Part shown: positions 53,056 through 63,164 of the stretch, piece after piece
Position numbering within the stretch: position 1 is the first letter of the stretch
Layout: each line of letters begins with the position of its first letter
Origin: Salinicoccus hispanicus
GTDB taxonomy: Bacteria; Bacillota; Bacilli; Staphylococcales; Salinicoccaceae
Direction of reading: 5' to 3'
Assembly (NCBI RefSeq): GCF_009831115.1
Contig: NZ_WUUK01000002.1
Coordinates: 62,001-126,000 of the forward strand
Length of the DNA: 64,000 nucleotides
Program-made: the position numbers and the translations under genes
The notes under the pieces: model-generated
The model's input: only the letters and a program-made list of their open reading frames with translations
Databases searched by the model: none
Told to the model about the DNA's origin: nothing

Positions 53056-54098
53056 ATGGGATTGAACATGACACGATTCTGTCCATATTTCTTTGCTGCA
53101 TGCAGCATATCGTCGGCTTCCTTGAAAAGCATCCCTTTCGTATCCGAGGACACGGCCTGGTAGGCGATGCCTATAGATACTGTCAGATGGACTGTTTCCC
53201 GATCGCTGATGTGAAAGTGTGCCCGTTCCACGCTGTTCCGGAGAGCTTCCGCAAGCCTCACAGTCTTGTCGAAGGAAAGGTCCGGTGTGATCATCGAGAA
53301 CTCCTCCCCACTGCTTCTGAACAGCATGCCGCCGTTTGGGACATAGTTGTTCAGAAGGCTGGCCATCTGCCGGATCAGTGCATCTCCCGATGCATGGCTG
53401 TGCTGTTCATTGATCAGGCTGAAATTATCGATGTCGACGAGCAGGAGACTGACCGTACTACTTTTGTCCAGCATCTCTTCCACGCTGTTATCAAGTGCCT
53501 TCACATTTCCCAGCTGGGTGAGAAAATCCTTGTATTCTTCCTCTTCGTAACGCTTCAGCAGTCCCAGTATCTTATTGATGTCTTCATACATCATCATCGC
53601 AAAAAACATTACGATTGTACTTGCCAATATGAATATCGTCACCTGAAAAAGGGTGAGCGGCTGGATGAATAAATGGATATTCAACCCATATAATGCCGTG
53701 AACATGATGACTGCAGCAGTAAGTTCCTTCAGTTTCTGAAAGTTGAGAAACGGCAGTACCAGCATGATCAGTACATACAGTATTAGAAATACAAGGTAGG
53801 GCTGCCAGTCGAAATTGAAGATCAGATGGTGGAATAGAAAGACGATTCCCACTGAGATGATCATCAGATAAGGCACACTGTATTTGACAAGAATGAGCAG
53901 TGGAATGAAATAGAGGCTGAAGGTTATGCCCTGGATCTCAATCGGCACCATGAGCAGAAGCACTGACAAGGTAGTCATCAGCAGTGCCTGGAATATATCG
54001 GAATCGATGATTCTCCGGTCTTCCAGATACTGAAGGCGATGGAACAAGTATATGCCGCTGATGGTTATTGATATATTAAGTACAAAATCAATGAGCAT
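53052..54098 (-). CDS. gdpS: GGDEF-domain membrane protein GdpS
   Basis: 348 residues. Six predicted membrane helices (1-170) precede a GGDEF domain (about 190-348). The signature reads SSGEEFS where staphylococcal GdpS has GGEEFS, so the first glycine is replaced by serine. The neighbouring SIGIAYQ and DADDMLHAAKKYGQNRVMFNP are conserved. S. aureus GdpS is the sole GGDEF protein there and is reported to act without c-di-GMP production. It lies in the same position between murB and tagO. Starts ATG with GGAGGAGAT just upstream. Confidence 0.9.
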   Translation of the reverse strand: MLIDFVLNISITISGIYLFHRLQYLEDRRIIDSDIFQALLMTTLSVLLLMVPIEIQGITFSLYFIPLLILVKYSVPYLMIISVGIVFLFHHLIFNFDWQPYLVFLILYVLIMLVLPFLNFQKLKELTAAVIMFTALYGLNIHLFIQPLTLFQVTIFILASTIVMFFAMMMYEDINKILGLLKRYEEEEYKDFLTQLGNVKALDNSVEEMLDKSSTVSLLLVDIDNFSLINEQHSHASGDALIRQMASLLNNYVPNGGMLFRSSGEEFSMITPDLSFDKTVRLAEALRNSVERAHFHISDRETVHLTVSIGIAYQAVSSDTKGMLFKEADDMLHAAKKYGQNRVMFNPI

Positions 54099-54120
54099 AT
54101 ACTATCTCCTCCTGTCCTTG

Positions 54121-55077
54121 CTATTCCAGTTCCAGATTCTGGCGCATTTCATTCCTTACTTGATTATAGGAGTCATCATCCGGCAGGAAGTACCATAGTC
54201 CATCATCCAGTCTCTGGTCCGTTCCTTCAAGTGTCAGACGTTCAACGTTGCGGGCTGGCTCCTGATAGTTTGAACGTAAGGCATTCAGTTCACCGAATGG
54301 GACATCCGTTCTTACATTATCGGATAGCACACTAAGCACCGAATTGAAATTGGTGATGGTTTGAAGGCTTAATATTTCCTGGGCAATACTCTGTACCACC
54401 AGCTGCTGTCTCATCTGGCGTCCGGAATCACCACCAGCACCTTCTGACTTTCTGCTTCTTGAGAAGGCGAGTGCCATGTCTCCATCCATTTCATATGTCT
54501 CTCCTGCTGTAAACTGATAGTCCCCTTGCTGGAAAGTGTCCTGGCTCGTTACAGTGACTCCACCTATGGCATCGATGATTGTTGTGAATCCATCCATGTT
54601 GATGGAAACAAAGTGGTCGATTGGCATGTCGAGGAAATTCTCCACAGTACGCATTGCCATCTCTGGCCCCCCGTAGGCATGGGCATGATTAATTTTTTCG
54701 ACTGTGCCGCGTTCCGCGATTTCAGTCCGCGTGTCCCGTGGAATACTTAATATTTTCCCCTGATCCGTATCCGGGTTCAGTGTGACGACCATGATCGTAT
54801 CGGAACGCTGTCCCATCCCGCTTTCGTTACGTGCTTCATCATCATCAGTTCCAAACAGGACAACAGAGATTGAATCCTCATTGTTGAAGCTGACATCCGT
54901 TTCTCTCAATTCCGAAGTGGAGCTGGCGAATCCGTCATCAAATACCTGATTGGCCGCACCTTTCAACTGGAAGTACACATAGGCGATAATTCCTGCAAAT
55001 ACGATGACTGAAACGAGAACCACTGCGATCAGGACCTTCAAAGCAGGGTGCATTCGTTTTTTTTCTATTCTTTTCAT
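54121..55077 (-). CDS. LytR-CpsA-Psr (LCP) family protein
   Basis: 318 residues: a cytoplasmic basic N-terminus, one transmembrane segment (about 12-32) and an extracellular LCP domain with DDDEARNESGMGQRSDTIMV, SIPRDTRTEI, KINHAHAYGGPEMAMRTVE and FSRSRKSEGAGGDSGRQMRQQ read in parts. LCP enzymes transfer undecaprenyl-linked wall teichoic acid or capsule polymers onto peptidoglycan. Placement beside tagO supports a wall-teichoic-acid role. ATG at 55077 has AAGGAG upstream and is preferred over an upstream in-frame codon. Confidence 0.92.
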   Translation of the reverse strand: MKRIEKKRMHPALKVLIAVVLVSVIVFAGIIAYVYFQLKGAANQVFDDGFASSTSELRETDVSFNNEDSISVVLFGTDDDEARNESGMGQRSDTIMVVTLNPDTDQGKILSIPRDTRTEIAERGTVEKINHAHAYGGPEMAMRTVENFLDMPIDHFVSINMDGFTTIIDAIGGVTVTSQDTFQQGDYQFTAGETYEMDGDMALAFSRSRKSEGAGGDSGRQMRQQLVVQSIAQEILSLQTITNFNSVLSVLSDNVRTDVPFGELNALRSNYQEPARNVERLTLEGTDQRLDDGLWYFLPDDDSYNQVRNEMRQNLELE

Positions 55078-55221
55078 TATAGATCTCCTTTGGCATAGTG
55101 ACATAATTATACAACGAATCGGCTGTCAATGAAAAATATAAATGTACAAAAATGGGTGGACGCACCATAAGTAAAGTGGAATGTGATATAGTGGATTGGA
55201 AATATTTAAGACGGTGATGAT

Positions 55222-56274
55222 ATGTATACTCTATTCCTATTGACGGTATCGTTTCTGATTTCCCTGATTCTGATGCCGATTTTCATATGGGGCAGTCGAC
55301 GATTCGGTTTCGTCGATCATCCTAATAACAGAAAAGTTCATTTAAAACCGATTCCATACATGGGAGGCGTGGCCATACTCATCTCCTTTGCCATCGGGGT
55401 CGTCATATCCCGACCGATCGAGGCTGAATACAAAGCCCTCATCTTTGGCGGAATCGTCATTGTCATCGTCGGAATCGTGGACGACAAATATGACCTGAAG
55501 CCGGGCCTTAAGCTGATTGGACAGATTGCAGCGAGTCTGGTGCCGGTTTCACACGGTATCATCATCGACCGGGTGACGCCTTTTGGTATGGAGATCGACT
55601 TTGGCATTCTGGCCATCCCAATCACTGTACTCTGGATTGTCGGCATCATCAATGCCATCAATCTTGTTGATGGTCTGGATGGACTGGCTACGGGTGTATC
55701 GGTCATTGCACTATCCACTATAGGCTTCATTACCATACTGCAGGGCAATGTCTTCGTGATGATGATATGTGTCATTCTGATCGGTGCCTGCCTCGGTTTC
55801 CTGGTGTACAATTTCCACCCGGCGAAAATATTCCTGGGAGATAACGGGGCGATGCTGCTCGGCTTCATCATCAGTGTGGTATCACTGATGGGCTTCAAGA
55901 ACATTACAATGATTTCATTGTTCTTTCCCATCATCATACTGGCGGTGCCGTTCATAGACATGTTCTTTGCAGCACTGAGGCGGTATCGGAGCAATGTATC
56001 GCTCGTCAAGGCGGACAGGAGCCACCTCCATCATCGGCTGCAGAACCTCGGCTATACACATACCGAAAGTGTCGTACTGATCTACTTTATTGCGGTATTG
56101 TATTCCGGTGCGAGCATCATCCTCTACCTTTCCACAATTCCCGGGGCGATCATCATCATTCTGCTCCTTATTCTGACGACGGAGATCATTGTGGAGTCGA
56201 CCAATCTGATCGATACAAACCAGAGGCCGGTACTGGATTTTGCCAGAAAACTGTTCCATCGTATCTTCCTATAG
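55222..56274 (+). CDS. tagO: Undecaprenyl-phosphate GlcNAc-1-phosphate transferase TagO/TarO
   Basis: 350 residues, about eleven membrane helices. It starts wall teichoic acid synthesis by moving GlcNAc-1-P to undecaprenyl phosphate. Family signatures: KVHLKPIPYMGG near residue 39, NAINLVDGLDGLATG, FLGDNGAMLLGF and KADRSHLHHRLQ. Known as llm or tarO in staphylococci. The gene ends immediately adjacent to the convergent yvyE stop, with no space between. Confidence 0.95.
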   Translation: MYTLFLLTVSFLISLILMPIFIWGSRRFGFVDHPNNRKVHLKPIPYMGGVAILISFAIGVVISRPIEAEYKALIFGGIVIVIVGIVDDKYDLKPGLKLIGQIAASLVPVSHGIIIDRVTPFGMEIDFGILAIPITVLWIVGIINAINLVDGLDGLATGVSVIALSTIGFITILQGNVFVMMICVILIGACLGFLVYNFHPAKIFLGDNGAMLLGFIISVVSLMGFKNITMISLFFPIIILAVPFIDMFFAALRRYRSNVSLVKADRSHLHHRLQNLGYTHTESVVLIYFIAVLYSGASIILYLSTIPGAIIIILLLILTTEIIVESTNLIDTNQRPVLDFARKLFHRIFL

Positions 56275-56907
56275 TCATTCCACGGCACTTTCGGCCCGGA
56301 TCATGTCCAATGCTTCCAGACTGAAAGTGTCTTTTGTGATTTCCTGGACGCGTTCAAGGAACGATTCGGCATCGCTCTGCCTGACATGTACCGTATAGGT
56401 GACCTTGTCTGTATAGGCGGTATCCCTGATGATGATATCCGCCCCTTCCAGCTCATGTTCGAAGCGGTTCGTGTAGGTGTAGTCCATCGTAATCCTGTAC
56501 GGCAGCACATCTATTTCAACCACTTTTCCTGCAGCATTCACAACGTCCGACGCACTCCCGGAATATGCACGGATCAGACCGCCCGCCCCCAGTTTTATAC
56601 CGCCGAAGTATCGGGTCACTACGACGGTCACATTGTAGAGACTTTCTCTTTTCAGTACTTCAAGAATCGGTACACCTGCAGTTCCGGAAGGTTCACCATC
56701 ATCATCCGCCTTCTGAATCAGTGCACTCTGTGTAATGATATAGGCACTGCAGTTATGGTTGGCGCCTTTATGCTCCAGTTTGACCGAGTCGATGAAAGTC
56801 TTCGCTGCCTGCTCGGTATCCGTACGTGCGATATGGGCGATGAATCTTGATTTGCTGATGACCATTTCAGTGGTTGTATCCACTCTGTTCATATACTGCT
56901 GTTCCAT
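56275..56907 (-). CDS. yvyE: YvyE/YigZ (IMPACT) family protein
   Basis: 210 residues. IMPACT-type N-terminal domain (SKSRFIAHIARTDTEQAAKTF, DDGEPSGTAGVPILEVLKRE, VTRYFGGIKLGAGGLIRAYS) and a C-terminal DUF1949-like domain (about 135-205). Homologues are linked to translation or stress, function not settled. Convergent with tagO; no hairpin separates them. Confidence 0.92.
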   Translation of the reverse strand: MEQQYMNRVDTTTEMVISKSRFIAHIARTDTEQAAKTFIDSVKLEHKGANHNCSAYIITQSALIQKADDDGEPSGTAGVPILEVLKRESLYNVTVVVTRYFGGIKLGAGGLIRAYSGSASDVVNAAGKVVEIDVLPYRITMDYTYTNRFEHELEGADIIIRDTAYTDKVTYTVHVRQSDAESFLERVQEITKDTFSLEALDMIRAESAVE

Positions 56908-57007
56908 GTATGTTCACCTCTAGAAAATATAGTAACACATGGACGGAATCGATAGGGTTGTAGTAGACTGAATATTGAGTGTGAATGGTGAAATTGGAGG
57001 AACCAGT

Positions 57008-57880
57008 ATGAAAATTGCGGTAGTAGTGGATTCAACATCCTACCTCCCAAGAGGTCTGAAAGAAAAATATGATATCCGTACCATCCCGCTGAACGTCATC
57101 ATTGGCGAACAGTCGTATAAAGAGGGTGAAGATATAGACAATGAAACATTCTTCGACAGCATGCGTGAAATGGAGAAGCTGCCGAGAACGAGCCAGCCAT
57201 CAATCGGCGATTATATCCTCTTGCTGGAATCCTTGAGGTCGGAAGGCTGTACTGATGTCATCAGTGTTCATCTTTCGAGCCAGATCAGCGGTACATATCA
57301 GAATGCGATGGCTGCGGGCCAGAGTGTAGAGGGCATCGAAGTCCACGCCATCGATTCTGAAATTGCATGCTATGTCCAGGGGTTCCTGGCACTTTATGCT
57401 GCACAGAATAAAGATCGGATGCCGCTCGATGATCTGCTTTTGCAGCTTGAGGAAATGAAACGGCGCAAGCATACGAATGCGTATTTCATAGTGGATACAT
57501 TATCAAACCTCCAGAAGGGTGGGCGTCTGACGAACGCACAGGCGCTGATTGGCAGTCTGCTCAAAGTGAAGCCGATCCTCGAATTTCAAGACGGCAGAAT
57601 TGTGCCATTCGAAAAGATACGGACAAAGAGGAAGGCCATGAAACGGGTGGAAGAAGTTTTCGCCGATGAGATGGCGCTTCATAAAGGCAAGCCTGTCACA
57701 GCTGTGGTCATCCACAGCAATGCTGAAAAAGAAGGACAGCAATGGATGGAAAGTTTGCAACAGCAGTATCCGGAGATCACCTTCAGGCTGAGCTACTTTG
57801 GGCCGGTGATTGCGACGCATCTTGGTGAGGGTGCACTCGGTCTCGGCTATACAACCTATGAGGTGGATACGGCATACTGA
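57008..57880 (+). CDS. DegV family fatty-acid-binding protein, FakB1-like
   Basis: 290 residues, DegV/EDD fold: VVVDSTSYLPRGL, TSQPSIGDYILLLESL, VHLSSQISGTYQNAM and VDTLSNLQKGGRLTNAQALIG. The order yvyE-degV-comFA-comFC-hpf-secA is that of S. aureus, where the gene in this position encodes FakB1, the saturated fatty acid carrier of fatty acid kinase. The assignment rests on synteny and family. ATG at 57008 follows GGAGG. Terminated before comFA. Confidence 0.9.
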   Translation: MKIAVVVDSTSYLPRGLKEKYDIRTIPLNVIIGEQSYKEGEDIDNETFFDSMREMEKLPRTSQPSIGDYILLLESLRSEGCTDVISVHLSSQISGTYQNAMAAGQSVEGIEVHAIDSEIACYVQGFLALYAAQNKDRMPLDDLLLQLEEMKRRKHTNAYFIVDTLSNLQKGGRLTNAQALIGSLLKVKPILEFQDGRIVPFEKIRTKRKAMKRVEEVFADEMALHKGKPVTAVVIHSNAEKEGQQWMESLQQQYPEITFRLSYFGPVIATHLGEGALGLGYTTYEVDTAY

Positions 57881-57892
57881 ATAAGAGGTAGG

Positions 57893-57922
57893 GACGCAGC
57901 TATTTTTGCTGCGTCTTTTTTT
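57893..57922 (+). terminator. Intrinsic terminator after the fakB1-like gene
   Basis: GACGCAGC (57893-57900) pairs with GCTGCGTC (57908-57915), followed by a T-run. Confidence 0.85.
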
Positions 57923-57947
57923 ATTACATTGAATAGGGAGACGATCA

Positions 57948-59198
57948 ATGATACTGGATCATAGAGGAGATACCATATACAAAACTGCAGGCGTCGACGC
58001 GGAAGTGCCCCTGTGCCATCGGTGTGGCAACAGTTCAAAAAAGCACTTCTACAGCTACGATTCCCCACTTGACGGAAAACGTGTGACCTATTGCATGAAA
58101 TGTGTCAGCCTTGGGCGCTCGGACAGTATGAAGCCAATCAGGTGCAGGCCGACTTCAAGAAGAAAGAGCGCCAGTCCATACCACTTGGATTTCGATCTCA
58201 GCAGCCAGCAGGCGTATGCTTCAGACCGTATCATGAAAGCACTCAGGTCAGGCAGGTCACTGCTGCTCTATGCTGTAACAGGTGCAGGAAAGACGGAGAT
58301 GACGTTTCAGAGCATAGAATGGGCACGTTCGGAAGGTCTGAACGTGGCTTTCATCTCTCCAAGGATAGATGTAGTGAAGGAGGTGCATCTACGCCTTGGC
58401 CAGGCGTTTGCATCGAGTGACATCGATCTGATGTATGATGGTGTCAAACATGTCCACAACAACCATTTCACCGTGTGCACGGTGCATCAGCTGTTCAACT
58501 TCATCGATCACTTCGACTTCATCATCGTGGATGAGACCGATGCCTTCCCATTACCGGAAGATCCCATCCTCATGCAGGCCATCCGCCGCGCATCGACCAG
58601 CAAGGCGACTCTGATCTTCATGACAGCGACACCCTCCAGGCAGCTGATCCAGGAAGTGGGGGAAGAAGGCGTCATTACACTGCCGAGGCGATACCACGGT
58701 CAGGATCTGGCCATACCGAAGATGGTCTGGCATGATATACGGCGAGACCTCAACCGGGGCAGGGCACCACAAAAACTGATGAAGCTTATCAGAGACATCA
58801 TTGAAGCAGGGCGTTACGTACTGATCTTCATTCCCGAGATTTCCATGATGGAGACACTGTTGAAAGTGGTCAGGGAAGTGTATCCTGCATCCGCATCGGT
58901 ATATAGCGGGGACCCTGAAAGAACCAGCAAGGTTGAACAGATGCGGAATAAGGAGATCAGGGTGCTTCTGTCTACTACGATTCTCGAGCGGGGTGTCACT
59001 TTCGACCGGCTGGACGCAATCATCGTCCATGCAGAAATGTTCAATACGGAAAGTCTGATACAGATGTGCGGTCGGGTCGGCAGGAAACAGACAGATCCGG
59101 TGGGGAATATTTGGTTTTTTGCCCACTATCAGACTTCTGCCATCCGTCGCACATTCAGAACAATCCGCGGATTCAATGCAGCCCGGGTGGACACATGA
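57948..59198 (+). CDS. comFA: Competence DNA-translocation ATPase ComFA
   Basis: 416 residues. N-terminal four-cysteine zinc finger (CHRCGNSSKKH and CMKC), then a DEAD-like helicase with Walker A GAGKTEM, DETD box, TATPSR and C-terminal LSTTILERGVTFDRLD and QMCGRVGRKQTD. It helps pull single-stranded DNA into the cytoplasm during transformation. Overlaps comFC by four bases. The frame is intact, so the gene is potentially functional. Confidence 0.93.
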   Translation: MILDHRGDTIYKTAGVDAEVPLCHRCGNSSKKHFYSYDSPLDGKRVTYCMKCVSLGRSDSMKPIRCRPTSRRKSASPYHLDFDLSSQQAYASDRIMKALRSGRSLLLYAVTGAGKTEMTFQSIEWARSEGLNVAFISPRIDVVKEVHLRLGQAFASSDIDLMYDGVKHVHNNHFTVCTVHQLFNFIDHFDFIIVDETDAFPLPEDPILMQAIRRASTSKATLIFMTATPSRQLIQEVGEEGVITLPRRYHGQDLAIPKMVWHDIRRDLNRGRAPQKLMKLIRDIIEAGRYVLIFIPEISMMETLLKVVREVYPASASVYSGDPERTSKVEQMRNKEIRVLLSTTILERGVTFDRLDAIIVHAEMFNTESLIQMCGRVGRKQTDPVGNIWFFAHYQTSAIRRTFRTIRGFNAARVDT

Positions 59199-59860
59199 TC
59201 TGCTACTACTGTCACGAGGCACTTTTTGCCCAGATGGATATCATCAATCTGTTCAGGGCACAGGAGCCACTATGCGAAAACTGTCGGAAGGAAATTTCCA
59301 GGTGGCGGACCGGCAGGCGTTGTACATTTTGCCATCGGAGAATGACGGATGAGGAGTCAGAATGTCTCGACTGCGTGTTTCTTTCGGAACGATACCAGCC
59401 CCCGGGAAAGGTTACATGTCTGTTCGATTATAATGAAGTTTCCAAGATGCTGTTCCATCGGTATAAATTCATGGGAGATTGTGTCCTGGCGGAAGTAATT
59501 GCCATGTTTCTTCGGGATCGTTACGGGGAATATGATGTAATCACTCCAATTCCCATTTCCACAGCCCGCATGTTGGAGCGAGGATACAATCAGACGGCGA
59601 TGGTCCTTGATGCTAAAGGCATCAAGTACGAAGAACTGCTCGGGACCAGTCGGATCAAGCGTCAGTCGGAACTCGGCAAAAATGCCAGAAGCCGCCAGGA
59701 GAATCCGTTTTTCATAAAGAAGGCGGCTGAAATTGAAGGCAGACGCATCCTCGTCGTTGATGATATATACACGACAGGCATTACAGTTCATCAGGCGATG
59801 GAGAAGCTCTACACATCAAGGCCTGCCGCCATCGATGTGTTAACGTTTTCAAAAGCGTGA
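59195..59860 (+). CDS. comFC: ComFC family phosphoribosyltransferase-like competence protein
   Basis: 221 residues. N-terminal zinc-type cysteines (CYYCHEA, CENC, CTFCHRR, CLDC) and a C-terminal PRTase-like domain with [16 protein letters not shown]. ComFC is required for transformation, probably for single-stranded DNA handling. ATG at 59195 overlaps the comFA stop in ATGA; an upstream ATG at 59066 lies within comFA and is unlikely. Confidence 0.92.
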   Translation: MICYYCHEALFAQMDIINLFRAQEPLCENCRKEISRWRTGRRCTFCHRRMTDEESECLDCVFLSERYQPPGKVTCLFDYNEVSKMLFHRYKFMGDCVLAEVIAMFLRDRYGEYDVITPIPISTARMLERGYNQTAMVLDAKGIKYEELLGTSRIKRQSELGKNARSRQENPFFIKKAAEIEGRRILVVDDIYTTGITVHQAMEKLYTSRPAAIDVLTFSKA

Positions 59861-59915
59861 GGATTTTGGTATACTGGGAATAGGAAGAATAACGTACTCA
59901 AGGAGGGGTTTCATC

Positions 59916-60476
59916 ATGATCAGATGTGAAATTCGTGGAGAAAATATCGAGGTAACAGATGCAATCAGAAACCACATTGAGGAGAAGGTGGGCAAGTTGG
60001 AACGTTACTTCACAAACGCTCCGAACACGCATGCCCACGTCAACATCAAGACCTACAGTAATAAGAAGGCCAAAGTTGAAATCACAATCCCTATGAAAGA
60101 TCTTACATTAAGAGCGGAAGAAAGACATGATGACCTCTATGCTGCTGTCGATCTGGTCATAGACAAACTGGAAAGGCAGATCCGCAAGCATAAGACGAAG
60201 ATCAACCGTAAGTTCAGGGAAAAGAATCCTGAACAGGAATTCTTCGCAGCGCTTGAGGCGAATGCCAACGGCAAGCCTGAAGAGGATGTAGACGAAGGAA
60301 TGGACATTGTACGCTCCAAGCAGTTCCAGCTGAAACCGATGGATTCCGAAGAGGCAGTACTGCAGATGAATATGCTTGGCCACGATTTCTTTATTTTCAA
60401 CGATAGGGAAACAGAGGGTACAAGCATTGTCTATAAAAGAAATGATGGCAAGTATGGCCTGATTGAAACAAATTAG
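59916..60476 (+). CDS. hpf: Long-form ribosome hibernation promoting factor HPF
   Basis: 186 residues, the long form. The N-terminal HPF/RaiA domain (1-100: [23 protein letters not shown] read in parts, and [23 protein letters not shown]) is followed by a linker and a C-terminal dimerisation domain (about 125-183, [23 protein letters not shown]). It dimerises 70S ribosomes into 100S particles in stationary phase. SD sequence AAGGAGGGG. Confidence 0.95.
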   Translation: MIRCEIRGENIEVTDAIRNHIEEKVGKLERYFTNAPNTHAHVNIKTYSNKKAKVEITIPMKDLTLRAEERHDDLYAAVDLVIDKLERQIRKHKTKINRKFREKNPEQEFFAALEANANGKPEEDVDEGMDIVRSKQFQLKPMDSEEAVLQMNMLGHDFFIFNDRETEGTSIVYKRNDGKYGLIETN

Positions 60477-60502
60477 AAAGCCTGGCCCTGAACGGGTAAC
60501 AG

Positions 60503-60534
60503 CAAAACCCTGACTGCATGCAGTCAGGGTTTTG
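60503..60534 (+). terminator. Intrinsic terminator between hpf and secA
   Basis: A perfect 16-bp palindrome (60503-60518 / 60519-60534) ending in TTTTG, immediately upstream of the secA promoter region. Confidence 0.88.
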
Positions 60535-60624
60535 GCGTGATGGCGATTCGTTTTATTTTTACCCTGTTTAATGCTATTATTATTAGATGAATTAACAGTG
60601 AGATACAGCGAGGGAGAGAAATCC

Positions 60625-63147
60625 ATGGGTATTTTGGACAAAGTCTATGACGGCAATAAACGGGAGCTGCGCTCTCTCAAAAAGATTGCCGATAAAGTGG
60701 AAAGCTATAAAGAGGAAATCGCCAGGCTCAGTGATGAAAAACTGCAGGCGAAAACAGACGAATTCAAAAGCAGACTCAGTGAAGCCAAGGACGAAAAACA
60801 GCAGGATAAGCTTCTCGATGATATATTGCCCGAAGCATTTGCCACTGTAAGGGAAGCCGCCAAGCGGACGCTCGGACTGGAACCTTACCCGGTTCAGATC
60901 ATGGGGGGTGTCACGCTGCATAAAGGCGACATTGCAGAGATGAAGACAGGTGAAGGTAAGACGCTTACAGCGACGATGCCTGTATACTTGAATGCATTGA
61001 CCGGTGACGGTGTCCACGTCATCACAGTCAATGAATATCTATCCGCTACACAGATGGAGGAGATGGCGGTATTGTACAATTTCCTCGGACTGAGCGTCGG
61101 ATTGAACCTGAATGCCAAAAACAGTGAAGAAAAGCGGGAGGCATTTGCTTCCGATATTACGTATACAACAAACAATGAACTTGGTTTCGACTATTTAAGG
61201 GATAACATGGTCACCTATAAGAAGGATCGTGTACTCAGAAAACTGAACTATGCCATCATTGATGAAGTCGACTCCATCCTGATCGATGAAGCACGTACGC
61301 CATTGATTATATCAGGGAAGGCAGACCAGTCGAATACGCAGTATATCCAGGCGAATGCATTCGTCAAGATGCTGAAGGAAGACGAAGATTTTACCTATGA
61401 TATCAAGACCAAGAATATCCAGCTGAATGATGAAGGCATGGAAAAGGCGGAAAAGTGGTTCAAGGTGGACAACCTGTATGATGTGAAGCACGTCAATCTG
61501 CTCCACCATATCAATCAGGCGCTCAAGGCCCACTTCTCGATGCAGAACGATATCGATTATGTCGTGGAAGATGAAAAGATCGTCATCGTCGACCAGTTTA
61601 CGGGACGTAAGATGAGCGGTCGCCGTTTCTCCGATGGTCTGCACCAGGCAATCGAAGCAAAAGAAGGCGTGGATATCCAGAACGAATCGAAAACAATGGC
61701 ATCCATCACATTCCAGAACTTCTTCAGGCAGTTCAAAAAGCTTTCCGGCATGACAGGAACTGCAAAGACCGAGGAAGAGGAATTCCTGAACATCTATAAT
61801 ATGAAGGTGACGGTCATACCGACAAACCGTCCGATTGCAAGAACCGACCATACCGATAAGATCTACTCGACCAAGGAGAATAAATTCAAGCATGTTGTCG
61901 AAGAGGTGGTCGAGCGCCACCGTAATGGACAGCCGGTACTGATCGGTACAGTAGCAGTTGAGACAAGTGAATACATTTCCGAAATGCTCCGCAAAAAAGG
62001 CATCCGTCATAACGTCCTTAACGCAAAGAACCATGGAAGGGAAGCGGAGATCATCGCCAGTGCCGGCAAGAAGGGCGCGGTGACCATAGCGACCAATATG
62101 GCAGGACGCGGTACGGATATCAAGCTCGGGGACGCGGTCAAGGAGGCTGGCGGACTTGCAGTCATCGGTACCGAACGCCATGAGTCCAGACGTATAGATG
62201 ACCAGCTCCGTGGACGTTCAGGGCGTCAGGGGGACGTCGGTGTCAGTACATTTTATCTGTCTCTTGAAGATGACCTGATGAGACGTTTTGGATCCGAACG
62301 CATGCAGAATACGATGCAGCGTCTCGGAATGGCAGAAGAGGAACTGACATCGAAAATGATTTCAAGAGCAGTTGAATCCGCGCAGAAGCGAGTGGAAGGC
62401 AACAACTTCGATGCCCGTAAAAGACTGCTCGAATACGATGATGTATTGAGACGCCAGAGGGAAATCATCTATCAGGAAAGAAATGAGATCATCGATAAGG
62501 AAGATGTCCGTGACCAGCTTATGGGCATGATAGAATCTTCCATCGAGCGTACGGTCAGCTACTATATACTGGATGATGAAGAACTGACGGACTACGAACA
62601 ATTCATCCGGACAGTCAAAGATACGTATCTGACTGAAGAAGACATCGAAATCACCGATGTCAGAGGCAAAGAGAATGAAGAGATTGCCACGCTGATCCTT
62701 GGTAAGGTCGATAGCGAGCTGACAGCAAAGGAAGAAAAGCTCGGCACGGAAAGAATGAGGCTGTTCGAGCGTATGATGATGCTGCGCACAATCGACCAGA
62801 AATGGGTGGAGCATATCGACAGCATGGATCAGCTCAGAACAGGCATCCATCTCCGTTCCTACGGACAGATCAACCCGCTGCGTGAATATCAGAACGAAGG
62901 GCTGCAGATGTTCGAGGACATGCTGGTGTCCATCGAGGATGATACGGCCAGATATGTTCTGAAGACGGAAGTGAAGTCAGACGAGGAAATCAAGCGGGAA
63001 CAGGTCATCTCAAAAGGTGAGATGCAGGCTGGTGACAGCAAGGAAAAGGTCAAGAAGGGCCCGGTCAAAAAAGAAATGCGAATCGGTCGCAATGACCCCT
63101 GTCCATGCGGTTCAGGAAAAAAATACAAGAATTGCCACGGTAAATAG
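60625..63147 (+). CDS. secA: Preprotein translocase ATPase SecA
   Basis: 840 residues. Walker [19 protein letters not shown] box in [29 protein letters not shown], the [18 protein letters not shown] arginine-finger region and the C-terminal zinc motif [15 protein letters not shown]. It drives export through SecYEG. ATG at 60625 gives [20 protein letters not shown], matching SecA N-termini; upstream in-frame starts lack SD support. prfB follows after 17 bases. Confidence 0.97.
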   Translation: MGILDKVYDGNKRELRSLKKIADKVESYKEEIARLSDEKLQAKTDEFKSRLSEAKDEKQQDKLLDDILPEAFATVREAAKRTLGLEPYPVQIMGGVTLHKGDIAEMKTGEGKTLTATMPVYLNALTGDGVHVITVNEYLSATQMEEMAVLYNFLGLSVGLNLNAKNSEEKREAFASDITYTTNNELGFDYLRDNMVTYKKDRVLRKLNYAIIDEVDSILIDEARTPLIISGKADQSNTQYIQANAFVKMLKEDEDFTYDIKTKNIQLNDEGMEKAEKWFKVDNLYDVKHVNLLHHINQALKAHFSMQNDIDYVVEDEKIVIVDQFTGRKMSGRRFSDGLHQAIEAKEGVDIQNESKTMASITFQNFFRQFKKLSGMTGTAKTEEEEFLNIYNMKVTVIPTNRPIARTDHTDKIYSTKENKFKHVVEEVVERHRNGQPVLIGTVAVETSEYISEMLRKKGIRHNVLNAKNHGREAEIIASAGKKGAVTIATNMAGRGTDIKLGDAVKEAGGLAVIGTERHESRRIDDQLRGRSGRQGDVGVSTFYLSLEDDLMRRFGSERMQNTMQRLGMAEEELTSKMISRAVESAQKRVEGNNFDARKRLLEYDDVLRRQREIIYQERNEIIDKEDVRDQLMGMIESSIERTVSYYILDDEELTDYEQFIRTVKDTYLTEEDIEITDVRGKENEEIATLILGKVDSELTAKEEKLGTERMRLFERMMMLRTIDQKWVEHIDSMDQLRTGIHLRSYGQINPLREYQNEGLQMFEDMLVSIEDDTARYVLKTEVKSDEEIKREQVISKGEMQAGDSKEKVKKGPVKKEMRIGRNDPCPCGSGKKYKNCHGK

Positions 63148-63164
63148 ACGAAAGAGGGATAATT

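Noticed and set aside
61312-62181. 289-codon minus-strand frame inside secA
   Set aside because: Shadow of the SecA coding sequence; Cys/His-rich composition is an artefact of antisense reading.
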